DNA of 64,000 nucleotides from Ahaetulla prasina (taxonomy: Eukaryota > Chordata > Lepidosauria > Squamata > Colubridae), in the NCBI RefSeq assembly GCF_028640845.1, contig NC_080541.1, positions 162,985,502 through 163,049,501 on the forward strand. The letters run 5' to 3'. Of the stretch, positions 1 through 13,143 are shown in pieces. The notes beneath the pieces are model-generated. The model was not told the DNA's origin, ran no database searches, and saw nothing but the letters and a program-made list of their open reading frames with translations. Both the position numbers and the translations under genes were made by a program. Position 1 is the stretch's first letter, and the number at the start of each line of letters is the position of its first letter.

Positions 1-59
1 AATCCATTGGCAGCTTATTTCATCTTAGAAGGTAATAGGAGGAGGAAGGAGTATTAAGT

Positions 60-130
60 ATGTTTGCTGCCTTAAGTTATGTATAAAAATAATAAAGGCA
101 GGATAAATAAAATAAAATAAATAAATAAAT
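60..130 (+). repeat. LINE-type A-rich tail with (ATAAA)n array
   Basis: An ATAATAAAGGCAGG-like phrase precedes an array of ATAAA/AATA units. The same phrase recurs near 7675-7710, also followed by AAATA units, so both look like 3' tails of one retrotransposon family. Confidence 0.45.
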
Positions 131-2349
131 GTCTAGTAACACACATTTCTCTTATTCAGTTCATTGAGCCATGACTTTAAATAATTCATTGTTAATGAGA
201 ATTGGAAATTCTTGTTATGGATTCATATACTTCTTATTTATTTTCAGTAAGATATCTTATATAAATCTGTAATTGGTATACATCCTTGATGTTGTCCAAC
301 TAAATAAAGCTTGGCAGCTAAAAAAATGGTTTCCAAGGAACTCTAATATGTTTAAAATTCAATAAGAAAAAAAATCTGGAGCAGAAACCTCAGTTGTATC
401 CTTGTTTGTCTTCACTAACTCATGAACCAGACTACAGAAATGAATGATTGGACTTACAGAGTTATATATTTTCTTCAAATACTTATTTAGCCCACTCTAC
501 TCTACTGATCTGTGATACTGCCAAAAATCACGAAGTTGGCTTAGCAAAATATATATAACTCTGATGAGTAATATACATTTGTACTAATCCCATCCTAAAT
601 CAAGAATATTCAAGCTTGCATCCTAAATTGCATGCGTCTAACAAGAGTTCATAGTACCTCATTTAATAACCATCTATCTCTGATGGTAAGCCATTAGCTA
701 GGTTCCCTGGTCATGATAGGATTTGTACTAATTCAGCTTAGTAAGTTATCTAGCCATTGCATTTTGAAAACTATGATTTATGGCTCAATATAAAGGTGAT
801 GCCCAATAAAGGGGACTTAATCCACAAAGTACAACTAAATAAACAAAACTTAGCACAATGTGTAAAGTAATGTGTTATCCGACTGATCAAAATAGAAGTA
901 ATTGTTAATTAGTAATTATTTTTCAATTAGCTCGTGTTGCAGACATTATAATAGTTCCTCCTATCAAAATGCAGAGCAACTCCATTTACAGGTTAAAACT
1001 ACTTTCTACTCACAAATTATATGTTGTCATTTGCTTTAAACAGGTTGTGTGTTCTCCTGGAGGTTATGCACTGATCTCTCTTACTATAGCTAGTTTTAAC
1101 CTTTGTACTCCAGCAATGATATTATCAGTATTTAAAACATGAATTACAAGAACATCTCAAAGAAAGATGCTAAGCAAATGCAAGAACATTCTTGATGGAC
1201 TGTAAAGATCAAAGCAACTAATGATAGAAGATGTTTCAGATGGTAGCCTCAACTGGTCAAAATCTACGCTAAGAAATTAGAAAGCCCTGAAGTACTTACA
1301 AAAGAATTAGGGCCTGTTATCTCAAAGTCCCAGTTCAATCCTAGTATTTAAGGAGGTAGTTGACTGGATTTTATAGCTTCCCAGTTCAGAAATCCTGCCG
1401 ATCTAGTTATTTAGCCTGTAAAATATCTTAGAGTAAATTCCATTACTGTATTTTTATAATAAAAGTAATATTAGCCTGCATGATTTTGATTTTCCAGTTT
1501 GATCTTCCTTGAAGGACTGACATGAATTTTGCAAGTCTGAATGTGTTTTCCTTTTCTCTCTCTTTATCTCTGTACAAACAAGGAAGGGTCTTCCCTGAGA
1601 AGTTTCCTCAGGTTACAATTCTATCCCAGACCCAGGTTTCTTTTACACGACTATTGTCTTGGTAGTGCATTTTCTTGCTGTTCCTTTTCCCATTACAGTG
1701 CATCAACATAATTGAAGTATCCCTCCTTTAAAAGCATTCCTTTAAAAGCACTCACATTATCTTCCTGTGGCCATTTAGCTTTGCTGGCACTTTCAACAAA
1801 AGTAACGTATGTACATAAACTTGCTTATGGAGACAGAGAAAGAAGGCACTAACTGAGCCTATTGAATCTCAAATTTCCCACTGATTTCGGTGGGATTCAT
1901 TCTCAGGCAGGGATGTGCAGATCAGAGTAAATCCAACCTACTTTATTACTTAGTTTTTCAAGATGGATTTTTGTTCCAGAAGATTCCTCCGAATTTGTTG
2001 CTTGTTGATTTAGGGGCTTTTTGGTTTTATTTATTTATACAAATACATGGTTGCTAAGATTCTTAGTCTTTTCTCTTTTTTTCATACCAAAAATGCCACA
2101 CACAGTGGTATGAAGCTCTTGTGGATGGTTAGTTCCAGGGAATACAGAGATGAAAAGTAATTTCTCAGAGAATTCCACAGCATTAGCAGATTTTTGCTAT
2201 GAAAAGATAGAAGCCAGATTTATTTTTTATGTAGAAGGAATCCAAGTAGACCTTGGATTAAAACTATTTGTTTAGCAATCTTTCAAAGTTAAAACTGTGC
2301 TGAAAAATGTGATTTACAACTGGTCCTTGCACTTATAGCAACAACACTT

Positions 2350-2592
2350 AAGAGTTATATACTGTTTCACGGTGCTTTACAGCCGTCTCTAAGTAGTTTA
2401 CAGAGTCAGCATATTGCCCCCAACAATCTGGGTCCTCATATTACCAACCTGGGAAAGATGAAGGACCGGACTCGGAAGGCTGAATCAACCTTGAGCCTGG
2501 TGAGGTTTGAACTGCCAAATTGCAATCAGCCGGCAGTCAGCAGGAGTAGCCTGCAGTACCGCATTCTAACACTGCACCACCACGGCTCTTAT
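2350..2592 (-). mobile_element. tRNA-derived SINE, snake type (minus copy)
   Basis: Read on the minus strand, it begins like the SINE at 40118-40350: an A-box-like CAGTGTTAGAATGC, then a TTCGAAC-like B box, then a body with GACTCAGCC, AGGTTGG, AATGAGGACCCAGATTG and GGGGGCAATATGCTGACTCTGTAAAC. The tail ends in a TATAT-rich stretch. The two copies are diverged but clearly the same family in opposite orientation. Confidence 0.75.
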
Positions 2593-2614
2593 GATAGTTA
2601 CACCTGTGGTAATG

Positions 2615-2888
2615 TGATCAAAACCTGAGCAACCAATATGTGTTTACAATGGTTGCAGTATCCTAGAGTCATGTGATCATCCTTTCCCACCTCCACAGCC
2701 AGCTTTCAACAGTAAAATCTGAGGGAAGCCAGATGTGCTTAATGATGAAGCACAATTCACTTAACTACAGTGATTTGCTTAATGACCTTTGCAAAAACAT
2801 TGTAAATCAGGTGCAACTTACTTATCAACTATTTTGCTAATTGACATTCTGCTCACAATTGTGGCCATAAGTTGAGAACTACTTGTAT
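2615..2888. mobile_element. Fragment of inverted-repeat MITE ('AGTCCTTGACTTA' family)
   Basis: It contains the family phrases GTCATGTGATCATC, TTAATGACC and CACAATTGTGG, and ends in CATAAGTTGAGAACTACTTGTA, the terminal inverted repeat shared with the copies at 9604-10112, 18315-18600, 24312-25342 and 44277-44690. One end is degraded. Confidence 0.55.
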
Positions 2889-3804
2889 CCAGACTTTTTG
2901 CTGCAGAAACATATTATGTCTATCTACTAGGGATAAAAAAAACCCTCAAATCTAGTCTTAGCAGAATCAAGGCATGCTGTGCCTCAATTAACTATTTTCA
3001 AATTTTAAATTAACAGTCAGATATGTTGGCTTCATCCAGAGATCTTGGAAGGCTCATCTCCAATAAGAATTTGGTGAATTCTGCAGACCAATTGCAGACA
3101 AAATAATGAACAAATAAATTTATTATTTTAAATGTGACAGAGAAATCTGATCTTAGCTTTCAACATGGTATGTGAAGCAGGTCTCTCTGTCCCATAAAAA
3201 AGAAATTTGGAATATAGAAAAGAGAAAACTTTTTTTTTACTGTGGCATTTTCAGAAAAGTACAGAAAATCCTACCTACAGATACTGAAGAGTCAGTCCTT
3301 CTATGTTCCTAGCCAACAGGCCCCCTCCACACAAAAAAAACCTACAACAAAAGAAGCAGCTGGGGACTTGAACATGACCTAGATTCGTATTCAGTAATTC
3401 CTTTTTGGCATGCAGAGTGTCTGCTACTCTTGGACCGCTATTCACTCTGAAATGTCCACCTTTTATTACAATCTTCTGAGTATGTTTCCAGACTCAGAAC
3501 AAACCAGCCTTTCTATTTAACTATAGTAATTGCGAGGATTGTCCATTGGCATGCTTTCTGGAGGCAAGAAGTGTCTGTACTCTTAGCTATGTTCTGAAAA
3601 CTAAGATAATATTGTACAATTCATCTCTTCTAAAGAATCTCGCTAACTTTCAGTGAAATAGTCTTATTCAACAGCTATTATTCTGTAAGGTCTCTTTTTT
3701 AGGGGAAAATGCTTACAGTTTATCTTAAAGGAAAGGGAACATTTTCTTCTGTAACCTTGAAAAGATTAACTATAAAACAGTAGAGATGTATTTCATTTTT
3801 AAAC

Positions 3805-6030
3805 TAGAATAGAATAGAACAGAATAGAATTTTATTGGCCAAGTGTGATTGGACACACAAGGAATTTGTCTTGGTGCATATGCTCTCAGTGTACATAAAA
3901 GAAAAGCTACCTTCATCGAAGTACATTTACAACACAAATGATGGTCATAGGGTACAAAATTAACACTTAATGATACAACACTTAATGATAATCATAGGGT
4001 ACAAATAAGCAATCAGGAACAATCAATATCAATATAAATCATAAGGATTACCAGCAACAAAGTTACAGTCACAGTCATAAGTGGAAAGAGATTGGTGATG
4101 GGAACTATGAGAAGATTAGACAGTGTTGAGGGAATTATTTGTTTAGCAGTGTGATGGCCTTCAGGAAAAAACTGTGCTTGTGTCTATTTGTTCTGCTGTG
4201 CAGTGCTTTATAGCGTCGTTTTGAGGGTAGGAGTTGAAACAATTTATGTCCAGGATGTGAGGGATCTGTAAATATTTTCACGGCCCTCTTCTTGATTCGT
4301 GCAGTATACAGGTCCTCTATGGAAGGCAGGTTGGTAGCAATTATTTTTTCCGCAGTTCTAATTATCCTCTGAAGTCTGTGTCTTTCTTGTTGGGTTGCAG
4401 AACCAAACCAGTTATAGAGGTGCAAATGACAGACTCAATAATTCCTCTGTAGAACTGGATCAGCAGCTCCTTGGGCAGTTTGAGCTTTCTGAGTTGGCGC
4501 AGAAAGAACATTCTTTGTTGTCCTTTTTTGATGTCAGCTGACCATTTTAGATCTTGTGATATGATAGAACCTAGAAATTTGAAGGTTTCTACTGTTGATA
4601 CTGTGTTGTCTAGTATTGTGAGAGGTAGAAGTATGGAAGGGTTTCTCCTAAAGTCTACCACCATTTCTACCGTTTTGAGTGTGTTCAGTTCCAGATTGTT
4701 TCGGTTGCACCACAAGGCTAGTCATTCGACCTCTCGTCTATATGCGGATTCATCATTGTCTCGAATGAGACCAATCACTGTTGTGTCATCTGCGAACTTC
4801 AGTAGTTTAACAGATGAATCATTGGAGATGCAGTCATTGGTATACAGAGAGAAGTGGGGAGAGCACACAGCCTTGGGAGGCTCCTGTGCTAATTGTACAG
4901 GTATCTGATGTGATCTTGCTTAGTTTCACCTGCTGCTTCCTGTTTGTTAGGAAGCTTGTGATCCACTTACAAGTCTGTTCAGGTATTTGTAGCTGGTTTA
5001 GCTTAGTTAGAAGAATGTCTGGAATGATGGTATTGAATGCTGAACTAAAGTCTACAAAGAGGACCCTTGAATAGGTCTTTGGAGATTCAAGATGTTGTAG
5101 GATGTAGTGCAGAGCCATATTAACAGCATCATCTGTTGATCTACTTGCTTAGTATGCAAATTGCAAGGGGTCTAACAGTGGATCCGTGATGGTTTTCAAG
5201 TAGGAAAGCACTAGCCTTTCACAAGTTTTCGTGACTACAGATGTTAAAGCAACTGGTCTGTAGTCATTCAGTTCCTCGATGGTGGGCTTCTTTGGCACTG
5301 GGATGATGGTAGAGCGTTTGAAGCAAGAAGGAACATAACACATCTCTAGTGATTTATTGAAGATATGGGTGAAGATGGGGGCCAATTGATCAGCACAGAC
5401 TTTTAAGCAAGAAGGAGTTATCTTGTCTGGGCCTGGAGCTTTTTCCTGGCTTTTGTCTGTGAAATAGGTCCTGCACTTCCTTTTCTGTGATCACTAGGGG
5501 TTGTGAACCCAATGGGATGGGGTCAGTTGTAGGAGACTTGGCTGTTGTTGGTGTGTCTGAGATGGGGGTAGTGGAGATAGGTGGCTGCAGTTTCCTTTCA
5601 AACCTGCAGTAAAACTCATTCAGGTCATCTGCCAGATGTTGATTACCTTCAGCCTGGGAAGGAGGTTTTCCATAGCCGGTGATATTTTTAAGAGTTTTCC
5701 ACGTTTGCTGGTTCATTTGCTGAAAACTGATTCTTTAGCTTTTCAGAGTAGCTTCTTTTTGCTGCTCTGATATCCCTTGTTAATACATTTCTGGCCTGAT
5801 TGTACAGCATTTTATCACCTTTTCTGTAGGCTTCCTCTTTGGAATGACGTAGCTGCTTAAGTTTAGGTGTGAACCAAGGTTTGTTGTTACTGTATATTCG
5901 CAAGTTCCTTGTCGGTACACATAGGTCTTCACAGAAGCTGACATATGATGTTACAGTATCTGTGAGTTCATCCAGGTCTGCAGAGGTATCTTCAAAAATA
6001 TTCCAATCAGTGCAGTCAACTAGGGAAATT
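3805..6030 (-). mobile_element. Degenerate CR1/L2-clade LINE with reverse transcriptase, 5'-truncated
   Basis: This minus-strand non-LTR retrotransposon is broken into at least five reading-frame pieces between about 5903 and 4135. In order these give an N-terminal region with NKPWFTPKLKQLR (about 5880), a linker with DDLNEFYCRFE (5620), reverse transcriptase with [12 protein letters not shown] (5270), FVDFSSAFNTI (5050, palm aspartate), GASQGCVLSPL (4880) and FADDTTVIG (4780, catalytic aspartates kept), then a C-terminal PSHPGHKLFQLLPSKRRY tail (4230). The endonuclease domain is missing, so the copy is 5'-truncated. The 3' end, at low coordinates, carries the shared snake LINE tail and a pentanucleotide array (3805-3829). 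Stops and frameshifts make it inactive. I place it in the CR1/L2 group but cannot fix the clade. Confidence 0.88.
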
Positions 6031-6704
6031 GTATTAGTTTAAAATGAACTTAAAATGAACTTTCACTAGGCATCATGGGGATCTGCAAGCTCTTCTGATG
6101 CTTGCCAATTAAAGCACCATCATATTGTGCGCCAGCAATATATGAACAAAAGGGGCTCATGCTGAGAAGATGGGATCTTATTTTCAACAGACTGACCTGC
6201 TGACAGACAGGCATAATTGGGAATTGGAAGCACTATTCTGCAGTTGCTTTCTCCTTGTTGAGTGGGTGGTTCCATTCTCTATCAATGGAAAAGAGAAGCT
6301 GAGTCCTTGGGTCACCCAATGTGGGATGCCCAGGACTTGGCCCACTCCCTCATATATATGATGTCAATGGAATCATCATCCATTAGATTGAGATTAGACA
6401 TCTTCAATATGCTGACGATATTTTAAGATTGTAAACTGCCCAGAATTACCTTGATATAAAATGGGCAGGCTATAACTTTTATAAATCAATCAATCAATCA
6501 ATCCAACTCAAGCCAATCAAACTTATCTCAAGTAAAACAGAAAATGATAGGGCCAGGTTATTTGAGATACTACCTTTTCCCAATTACTTCAGGTCTACCA
6601 GAAGAAGCATACTCCAGGTCCCATCTACTAAGAACTATGCTCCTTAGCTCAACTTACTTCACAGGGTGGTTGTTGTGGGGAAAACAGAGGAGGAGGAAGA
6701 TATG

Positions 6705-6860
6705 TTGGCTATAAATTTTATTTATTCATATCCCACTTTTCTCATTTTAACAAATAACTCAAGGCAGTAAACATATCCAACGTACCTTTCTCCTCTTATT
6801 TGTAATGTAAAAGATATAAAAAGTTGGCTACCATTGCATAAGATCCTAAGAGTTTCCTTT
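6705..6860. repeat. Sauropsid retroelement tail fragment
   Basis: The phrase TTTATTTATTCATATCCCAC, followed by AACTCAAGGCAGTAAACAT and a CCTTTCTCCTCTT stretch, resembles common squamate LINE/SINE 3' ends. A related CCTTCCTCCTCCTATTTTGTG block occurs near 11250. It has no coding content. The assignment rests on family resemblance only. Confidence 0.35.
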
Positions 6861-6954
6861 CTAGATCTGAAAAAAAGAACTGAGAAACTCTTAACAGATG
6901 ATTGAGGAAAGGACTGTAAGAAGATTGATTTACACCAGAACTCCATCAATTTAA

Positions 6955-7313
6955 GCACTGGACACCAGAACAACTAGACACAAGAAGTTTTTCCCCGAAT
7001 GCCATCACTCTGCTAAACAAATAATTCCCTCAACACTGTCAAACTATTTACTAAATCTGCACTACTATTAATCTTCTCATCGTTCTCATCACCCATCTCC
7101 TTCTACTTATGACTATAACTTTGTGGTTTGTATCCTTACAATTTATATTGATATTGTTTCCTGATTGCTTATTTGTACCCTATGTCTCTCATTAAGTGTT
7201 GTACCTTATGATTCTTGATGAACATATCTTTTATGTACACCAAGACAAATTCCTTGTGTGTCCAATCACACTTGGCCAATAAAAATTCAATTCTATTTCT
7301 ATTCTATTCTATT
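6955..7313 (+). mobile_element. LINE 3' end, same family as 3805-6030
   Basis: Plus-strand copy of the C-terminal coding end (TTTTTCCCCGAATGCCATCA, AACAAATAATTCCCTCAACA) and the untranslated tail (ACAAATTCCTTGTGTGTCCA, CACTTGGCCAATAAAAATTC), ending in a TTCTA array at about 7292-7313. It is heavily 5'-truncated. Confidence 0.85.
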
Positions 7314-7639
7314 CATCTTTCTGTTGTTTTCAAGCTGGTACCTTGCACACATGTTGTAGTTCACTATAATAAACCTCCCCAAAAACGGGTGTGTTCCTAA
7401 GTGAGACAGGATTTGAAAACAAAGAGGTTTAGTAAGCATCAGATTTTAAATTTGTATGCTGCCCATCTCACCGAGAGAAAACTCTAGGCAGCTTACAACC
7501 AAGTTATAATATAAAAAAATAAACATAATATAAAGGTTGAGAACAGAAAGTCTGTTCAGTTTAAGGGAGTAGCAATGCTTTTGAATAGTCCATCTGGAAA
7601 AAAAATCATACCAACAGGTGTATTTTTTTTGAACCAATA

Positions 7640-8380
7640 CTGTTTAATGCAGTTCCTGACTGGAAATAATTATTTATACAAATAATAAAGGCAGGTTATA
7701 AATAAATAAATATTTAAAATATATAGGTCAACTCTTCACACAAATGTTTACTCAGAGGAATTTAATCCACACTTGTTTAAAGCATCAGATTTGCTCTTTT
7801 AACTACCACAGACAAAATCTAAAGGACAGGCTTTTGAACCCTCCAGTGCTTGCAAAACTATTACAATGAATTTTGCACCTGCATGCAAAGATCCAAAAGA
7901 CCAAGTCTGTGACCCAAAGCGTTCCTGCACTCCGATGAAGCCTATTTCCCCATGTTAGGAAAACCCTATTTATTTTAAAACAAGGATAACCTTTGGACAG
8001 ACTCTGCTAAAGAGTTGCTGGTACCTCAGGGCCGAAACCGTATCTCCAATGTCTGAAAGGTTAACTTAAATGTCAGAGATTGCGGAGCCTTTTACAGCTT
8101 AGCCAGCCCTGAGTGCCATCACAGTTCCCACCCCGCCTCAAAACCGGCAAGGAACCCGTGTGTGTAAAAATAATTATTTCGCCAGTGCCACAATCCCAAA
8201 TCGCCCTAACGTTTCAGTTTCAGCCTTGCCTCCATTCTCTGCTAGAGGTCATTTCCCCTCACGAAGGGTTATTTGCAGCTCCGAATACACATTTGCAAAA
8301 GCCAGGCAGCACCAACTAGGAAGGCCCATTGCAAACTAAATGCACTTCCTTCAACTTAATTGCTGACGGACAGATAACCA
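7640..8380. other. PGM1 intron sequence with no recognised feature
   Basis: It starts with a short AATAAAGGCAGG plus AAATA tail of retroelement type (7675-7710). The remainder is unique-looking. I see no exon or structured element before the CpG island begins. Confidence 0.4.
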
Positions 8381-8539
8381 AAAAATAACAACAAAAAAGC
8401 GGATCCGAGCTTTTGGTGCGTTGTTTAAGGAGGAACCAAAGCAGGTTTCTCGGCTGTAGAATCTGTCCCCAAACGGGCGCACTTTTGCACTGCCATCCGC
8501 CCCCCAACCCCCATGTCAATCTCAAAGCTCGCAGACGCC

Positions 8540-9250
<711 letters not shown>

Positions 9251-9307
9251 ACTGGGTTAAAACGCTCATAAAGCCCCAGTCTGGCTTTGCAGAAAAATAT
9301 CCAGCCG

Positions 9308-9342
9308 CTGCCTAAGCAGATCCTCCTCCTCCTCCTCCTCCT
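9308..9342 (+). repeat. (CTC)n microsatellite upstream of PGM1
   Basis: About eight or nine CTC units lie some 200 bases upstream of the PGM1 ATG. On the gene strand this is a (GAG)n purine tract, which could lie in or near the promoter. No function can be read from it. Confidence 0.8.
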
Positions 9343-9603
9343 CTCTTTAGTGCCAGCCTGCCCAGTGATTGCCTTCCTCTTCCAGCCCAATGGGTTACAA
9401 ATTTCTACACACCTTGTGACTGCTGGATGGTGCAGAAATAAGAGGAAAATTAGAGGAGTTCAGCTAAAGACAATTTAAGACTGACTGGGGGTGGGGGTTC
9501 TCTACTTGTACCTAACTAGTGTACAAATGTGCCCTGGAAATCTTGCAGTATGGTCCCAGGATATGTCTTGGTTTCATTCTCAGCCCATGGCTGAGATACA
9601 TAC

Positions 9604-10112
9604 TGTACAATTTAATCCTCAACTTAATGACCACAACTGAGCCCAAAATTGATAAATTTGTTAAATGAGTTATGCTCCATTTTATGACATTTTTAACTGA
9701 ATCACTACAGGTGTTAAATTAGTAACACTTGTTAAGTGAATCTGGTTTCCCCATTGACTTTGCTTGTTAGGTCGCAAAAGATGATCACATGACCCTGGGA
9801 CACTGCAGCTCAGGGGCGGGTTTCAAAACCCCTCGCAACCGGTTTGCAATGCAGAAGCGTCCGGGCAGGTAGGTGGGCAGGTGGGTGGAGCCTCACCCAC
9901 CCGATCCAGGGCGAACCGGTAGCAACCCATCACTGCTGCACCTGTCATAAATATGAGTCAGTTGCCAAACATCCAAATGTAAATCACGTGACCATGGGTT
10001 TGCTTCAGTACTCATAAGTGTGAAAAATGGTGACAAGTCACTTTTTTCAGTGCTGTTGTAACTTCGAACAGCCACTAAATGAACTATTGTTAAGTCAAGG
10101 ACTACCTGTACT
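9604..10112. mobile_element. Inverted-repeat MITE, with nested hAT insertion
   Basis: The ends are imperfect inverted repeats: GTACAATTTAATCCTCAACTT on the left and TTAAGTCAAGGACTACCTGT on the right. The body has the family phrases CCACAACTGAGCCCAAAATT, CCCATTGACTTTGCTTG, GATCACATGACCCTGGGACA and CACGTGACCATGGG. There is no coding capacity. At 9811-9935 it is interrupted by a smaller hAT-type element, so it is older than that insertion. Confidence 0.75.
9811..9935. mobile_element. Short hAT-type MITE nested in the 9604-10112 element
   Basis: It runs from CAGGGGCGGGTTTCAAAACC to AGCAACCCATCACTG. The flanks are CTGCAGCT (9803-9810) and CTGCACCT (9936-9943), an 8-bp target duplication with one mismatch, as expected for hAT transposition. 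It carries AACCGGT/ACCGGT motifs shared with the larger element at 12105-13143. Confidence 0.75.
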
Positions 10113-10179
10113 TAGGTGGTCCTTATCTGAACTGTCATTGGATTAGAATTTCATGCCTTATTCTGACATTGTCCAAGGA

Positions 10180-10925
10180 TGCCCAAGATGTCTAAAGATA
10201 ACTATATCCCTAACCAAACCGCCCACTATATCTACAAGGGAGACCCCAAACTTTTTCTGGCAATCCCCAGGATCCATCATGCACCTAGTGCAGGCCAGTC
10301 AAACAGGCCATGTCTTCCTGCAGGGAAAGTGATACCACTGAGCCAAAAGATAACCAAGATTGATTTTTCCATGCCAATGGATCAATGTTAATATCCTCCA
10401 CGATCAGATCACATCTCAACCACCCCGAGACAAAACCCAGATCTAACTTGCAGCCTCTGGTATGTGTCAGGCTTTCGATGACTTGGAACAGGTCATGGAA
10501 GCCACCAACTCCTGAGCTGCCCCAGATTCAACATTACTGATGGCAAATTGAAATCTCCAAGAACTAGCAGTGATAGGACTTTATTGCCAGGGAATCCAGC
10601 AGTTCAGACAGGGTAACCAGTGGGCAGAAGGGAGGGTGATACAGCAGCAGCAACAACAATCCCAATTGTTTCTTTGAGCCCAGATTCAGACAGACCTCTC
10701 CTCTCTCCCCTGGGCTCTCAGCTGCAGCAACACCTGAAACCCAGTGGGCACATGTTCTGAGAGGGGAACCAAACCAGATTCCTGTAAGATGTGCCAGGTC
10801 GATGCCTTTGTCCAAGGTAAGATCGTGGACAAAGGCAGCTTTGTTACACAGCAACCTGCCACTTAAAAGCAATACCCATAGAAAGAATGAAGGTGAGGCA
10901 AACATCTCAGAAGTGATTTTCCTAG
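10180..10925 (-). mobile_element. LINE endonuclease-domain fragment (L2/CR1 type)
   Basis: A minus-strand frame at 10905-10564 contains CNKAAFVHDLTLDKGIDLAH followed by LTGIWFG. This matches the conserved stretch near the start of the endonuclease of CR1/L2 LINE ORF2 (usually NKA...DLI...LDLACLTETWL). The flanking 10180-10560 sequence looks like more of the same element but is too degraded to read with confidence. It is a dead fragment and not a host gene. Confidence 0.6.
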
Positions 10926-11154
10926 TTTCCTTGTAATGGTGAGGGAGAAATGTACTATCAGGCTTGCAAGATTCTATTAACCTTACAATAAAGATAATCC
11001 TAGTACTTCTGGGGGTGGATAGGGGGGCTTTTCATCTGGAATATCTTGCAAGACTAAAATCAATCTTGCAAGTTATTTTCCTAAGCAAAGCAGAAGATCC
11101 TGTATAGAGTTTTAGAAATAGCCTAATTTCTGCAGCTTCTCTTCTTCCTACTGT

Positions 11155-11330
11155 CTCAAGGATATTCTCTCCCATGCTGGCAGGCATGGCCAACAGATGA
11201 CCTTTATCATTATTACAAAAACTCAAGTGGTGAATGTATCCAATATACCTTCCTCCTCCTATTTTGTGAAGTGAGTTGGGCTGATAGACAATGATTGGCC
11301 TAGGGTTGCCCAGCTGGTTTCTTTGAGCCA
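11155..11330 (-). mobile_element. Probable Sauria-like SINE fragment
   Basis: On the minus strand, AAACCAGCTGGGCAACCCTAG leads into GGCCAATCATTGTCTATCAG and CCCAACTCACTTCACAAAAT, which resembles squamate SINE/LINE shared 3' modules. No promoter boxes are readable, so the family call is tentative. Confidence 0.4.
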
Positions 11331-12104
11331 TAAACTAGCTAACTACATCTTACCCTGGCATATTGTGCAAAAACAAATACATTGGATTGAATTCCGAATA
11401 GTTACAATTACTACTTCTAATCCGCTATTGACATTTAACAAAGATATGATACTTAAAAGATTTGGAGAACATGCATGAATGGAAACTGGCTGGGTGTAAA
11501 CATCGCAGGAACAAGGATTTAGCATAACTAAAGACTAAGTAGTAACATGAGGATGAATAAGAGGCTGCATACTGGGAGTGAAATAAATTCTCAATTCCTG
11601 ATATATGTCCTTTGGGTTTAACATGTAAACCTAAAAATAAAAAGGTAACATTAATAATTAAGTCAGGTAGGAAACTTTAAAGAGAAAAATCCAAGTTTTT
11701 GCTTGTCATGGTCTTTGTTCTTTAAGTGTAAAAGCCAAAATGATGTTAAGCCAATACAGGTCAGGGTTATAGATTAGGAGTCAGGTTTCTGTTGATGGAT
11801 ATTTTTTCATATACACTTTTTATTTTTTTTATCTGCATACTACACCAAGGGTTTGCAATACAACACTAGCAATAAACATTTTGATGGTTTATTCTTGAAA
11901 ATCTCAATACATTACAAAATCATGATACATTCCAATCATACCATACACAAAGTCTTCCCGATTTTATAGATGTGGTTGATTTGATTTTTGGTAAATAGGA
12001 AGATGGAACTTTAACTCTTAAGAGCAGAATTTTTGTCCCTTGCGTATGGATTTACATAGATGAAAACTGGAAACAACTTTCTTTTTTTTGCTGTAAGTTT
12101 ATAG

Positions 12105-13143
12105 CGCGTGAAATCTAAAAATTTTCCCTACCGGTTCTGTGGGTGTGGCTTAATTGGTGGGCATGGCTGGTGGTCAGATAACTGGGTAGGCATGGCCAAT
12201 AACAATAAATAATAAAAATAATAAGATATAAAAAACAGTAAGAGGTACCAAAAAGCAACTGTCACACACTTTACACACACACACTACAATACAACTGACT
12301 CACACACAATGTAAAAGCAGCTGAACTTCACCCAAAGTGGCCCCTGCAACAAGCAGGAACCTCACACTTTCACACTTTACACACACACAACACAACTGAC
12401 TCACACACACACACACACACAATGCCACATACAGCTTTGTGAGATTTTGTGTAGTTTGTGTAGTTAGAGTGAAACACTACAGAAACACACCAAATCTCAG
12501 AAATACATTTTATATAATAAATAAATATTTTATTATTTTTATTTATTTTTTTAGATCAGGGATCTCCAACCTTAGTAACTCAGTTTGTGGACTTCAACTT
12601 CCAGAGTTCCTCATTCAGCAAAGCAGGAAGTCAAAGCAAATTGTAATCAGTAGCTGAAGAAAAGCATGGCGGTGCCAGCCCGAAAGGAGCAGTAATTATA
12701 GGTAGGTGAAGAGGGGGAATTGGCTGGGCATGGGTGAGGGCTCTTGTAAGTGGGGGCTGTTAAAAAGTGAGTTTAAAAGCCTGTGAGGATCAGGAAACTC
12801 CTCTGGGATCGCCAGAGGAGGCTTTTAAAACCTCTTTTTTTTCTTTTTTTCCCCCCTTCGGCTGAAGAGGCTTTTTAAAAAAAAACTTCTAAAGGGTTTT
12901 GATGATCTCTGCTCAGCCCCGCGATCATCAGAGGTTGTTTTTTTTTTACTTTTAAAGGCATGTTTTCGGCTGAAGAAAAACTGCTTTTAAAAGTAAAAAA
13001 AAAAACAACCTCTGCTGATGGTGCGGCTCAGCAGAGGCAGGGGGGGCGGGGCCAGGGATTTTTGCTACCGATCCTCCGAACCAGCAGCCGCCATCGCTAC
13101 CGGATTGGCCGAGCTGGTACAAACTGGGAGCATTTCACCCCTG
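12105..13143. mobile_element. hAT-type non-autonomous element with 8-bp TSD
   Basis: It is flanked by identical GTTTATAG copies at 12097-12104 and 13144-13151. Read inward, the right end is CAGGGGTGAAATGC and the left end CGCGTGAAATCT, a decayed version of the same terminal repeat. Inside are a diverged CCGGTTCTGTGGGTGTGGC module, (CA)n tracts (12250-12422), part of a palindromic MITE (about 12550-12660) and a long imperfect hairpin (12760-13030) whose arms share CATCAGAGGTTGTTTTTTTT-like and ACTTTTAAAAG motifs. There is no transposase, so it must have been mobilised in trans. Confidence 0.85.
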
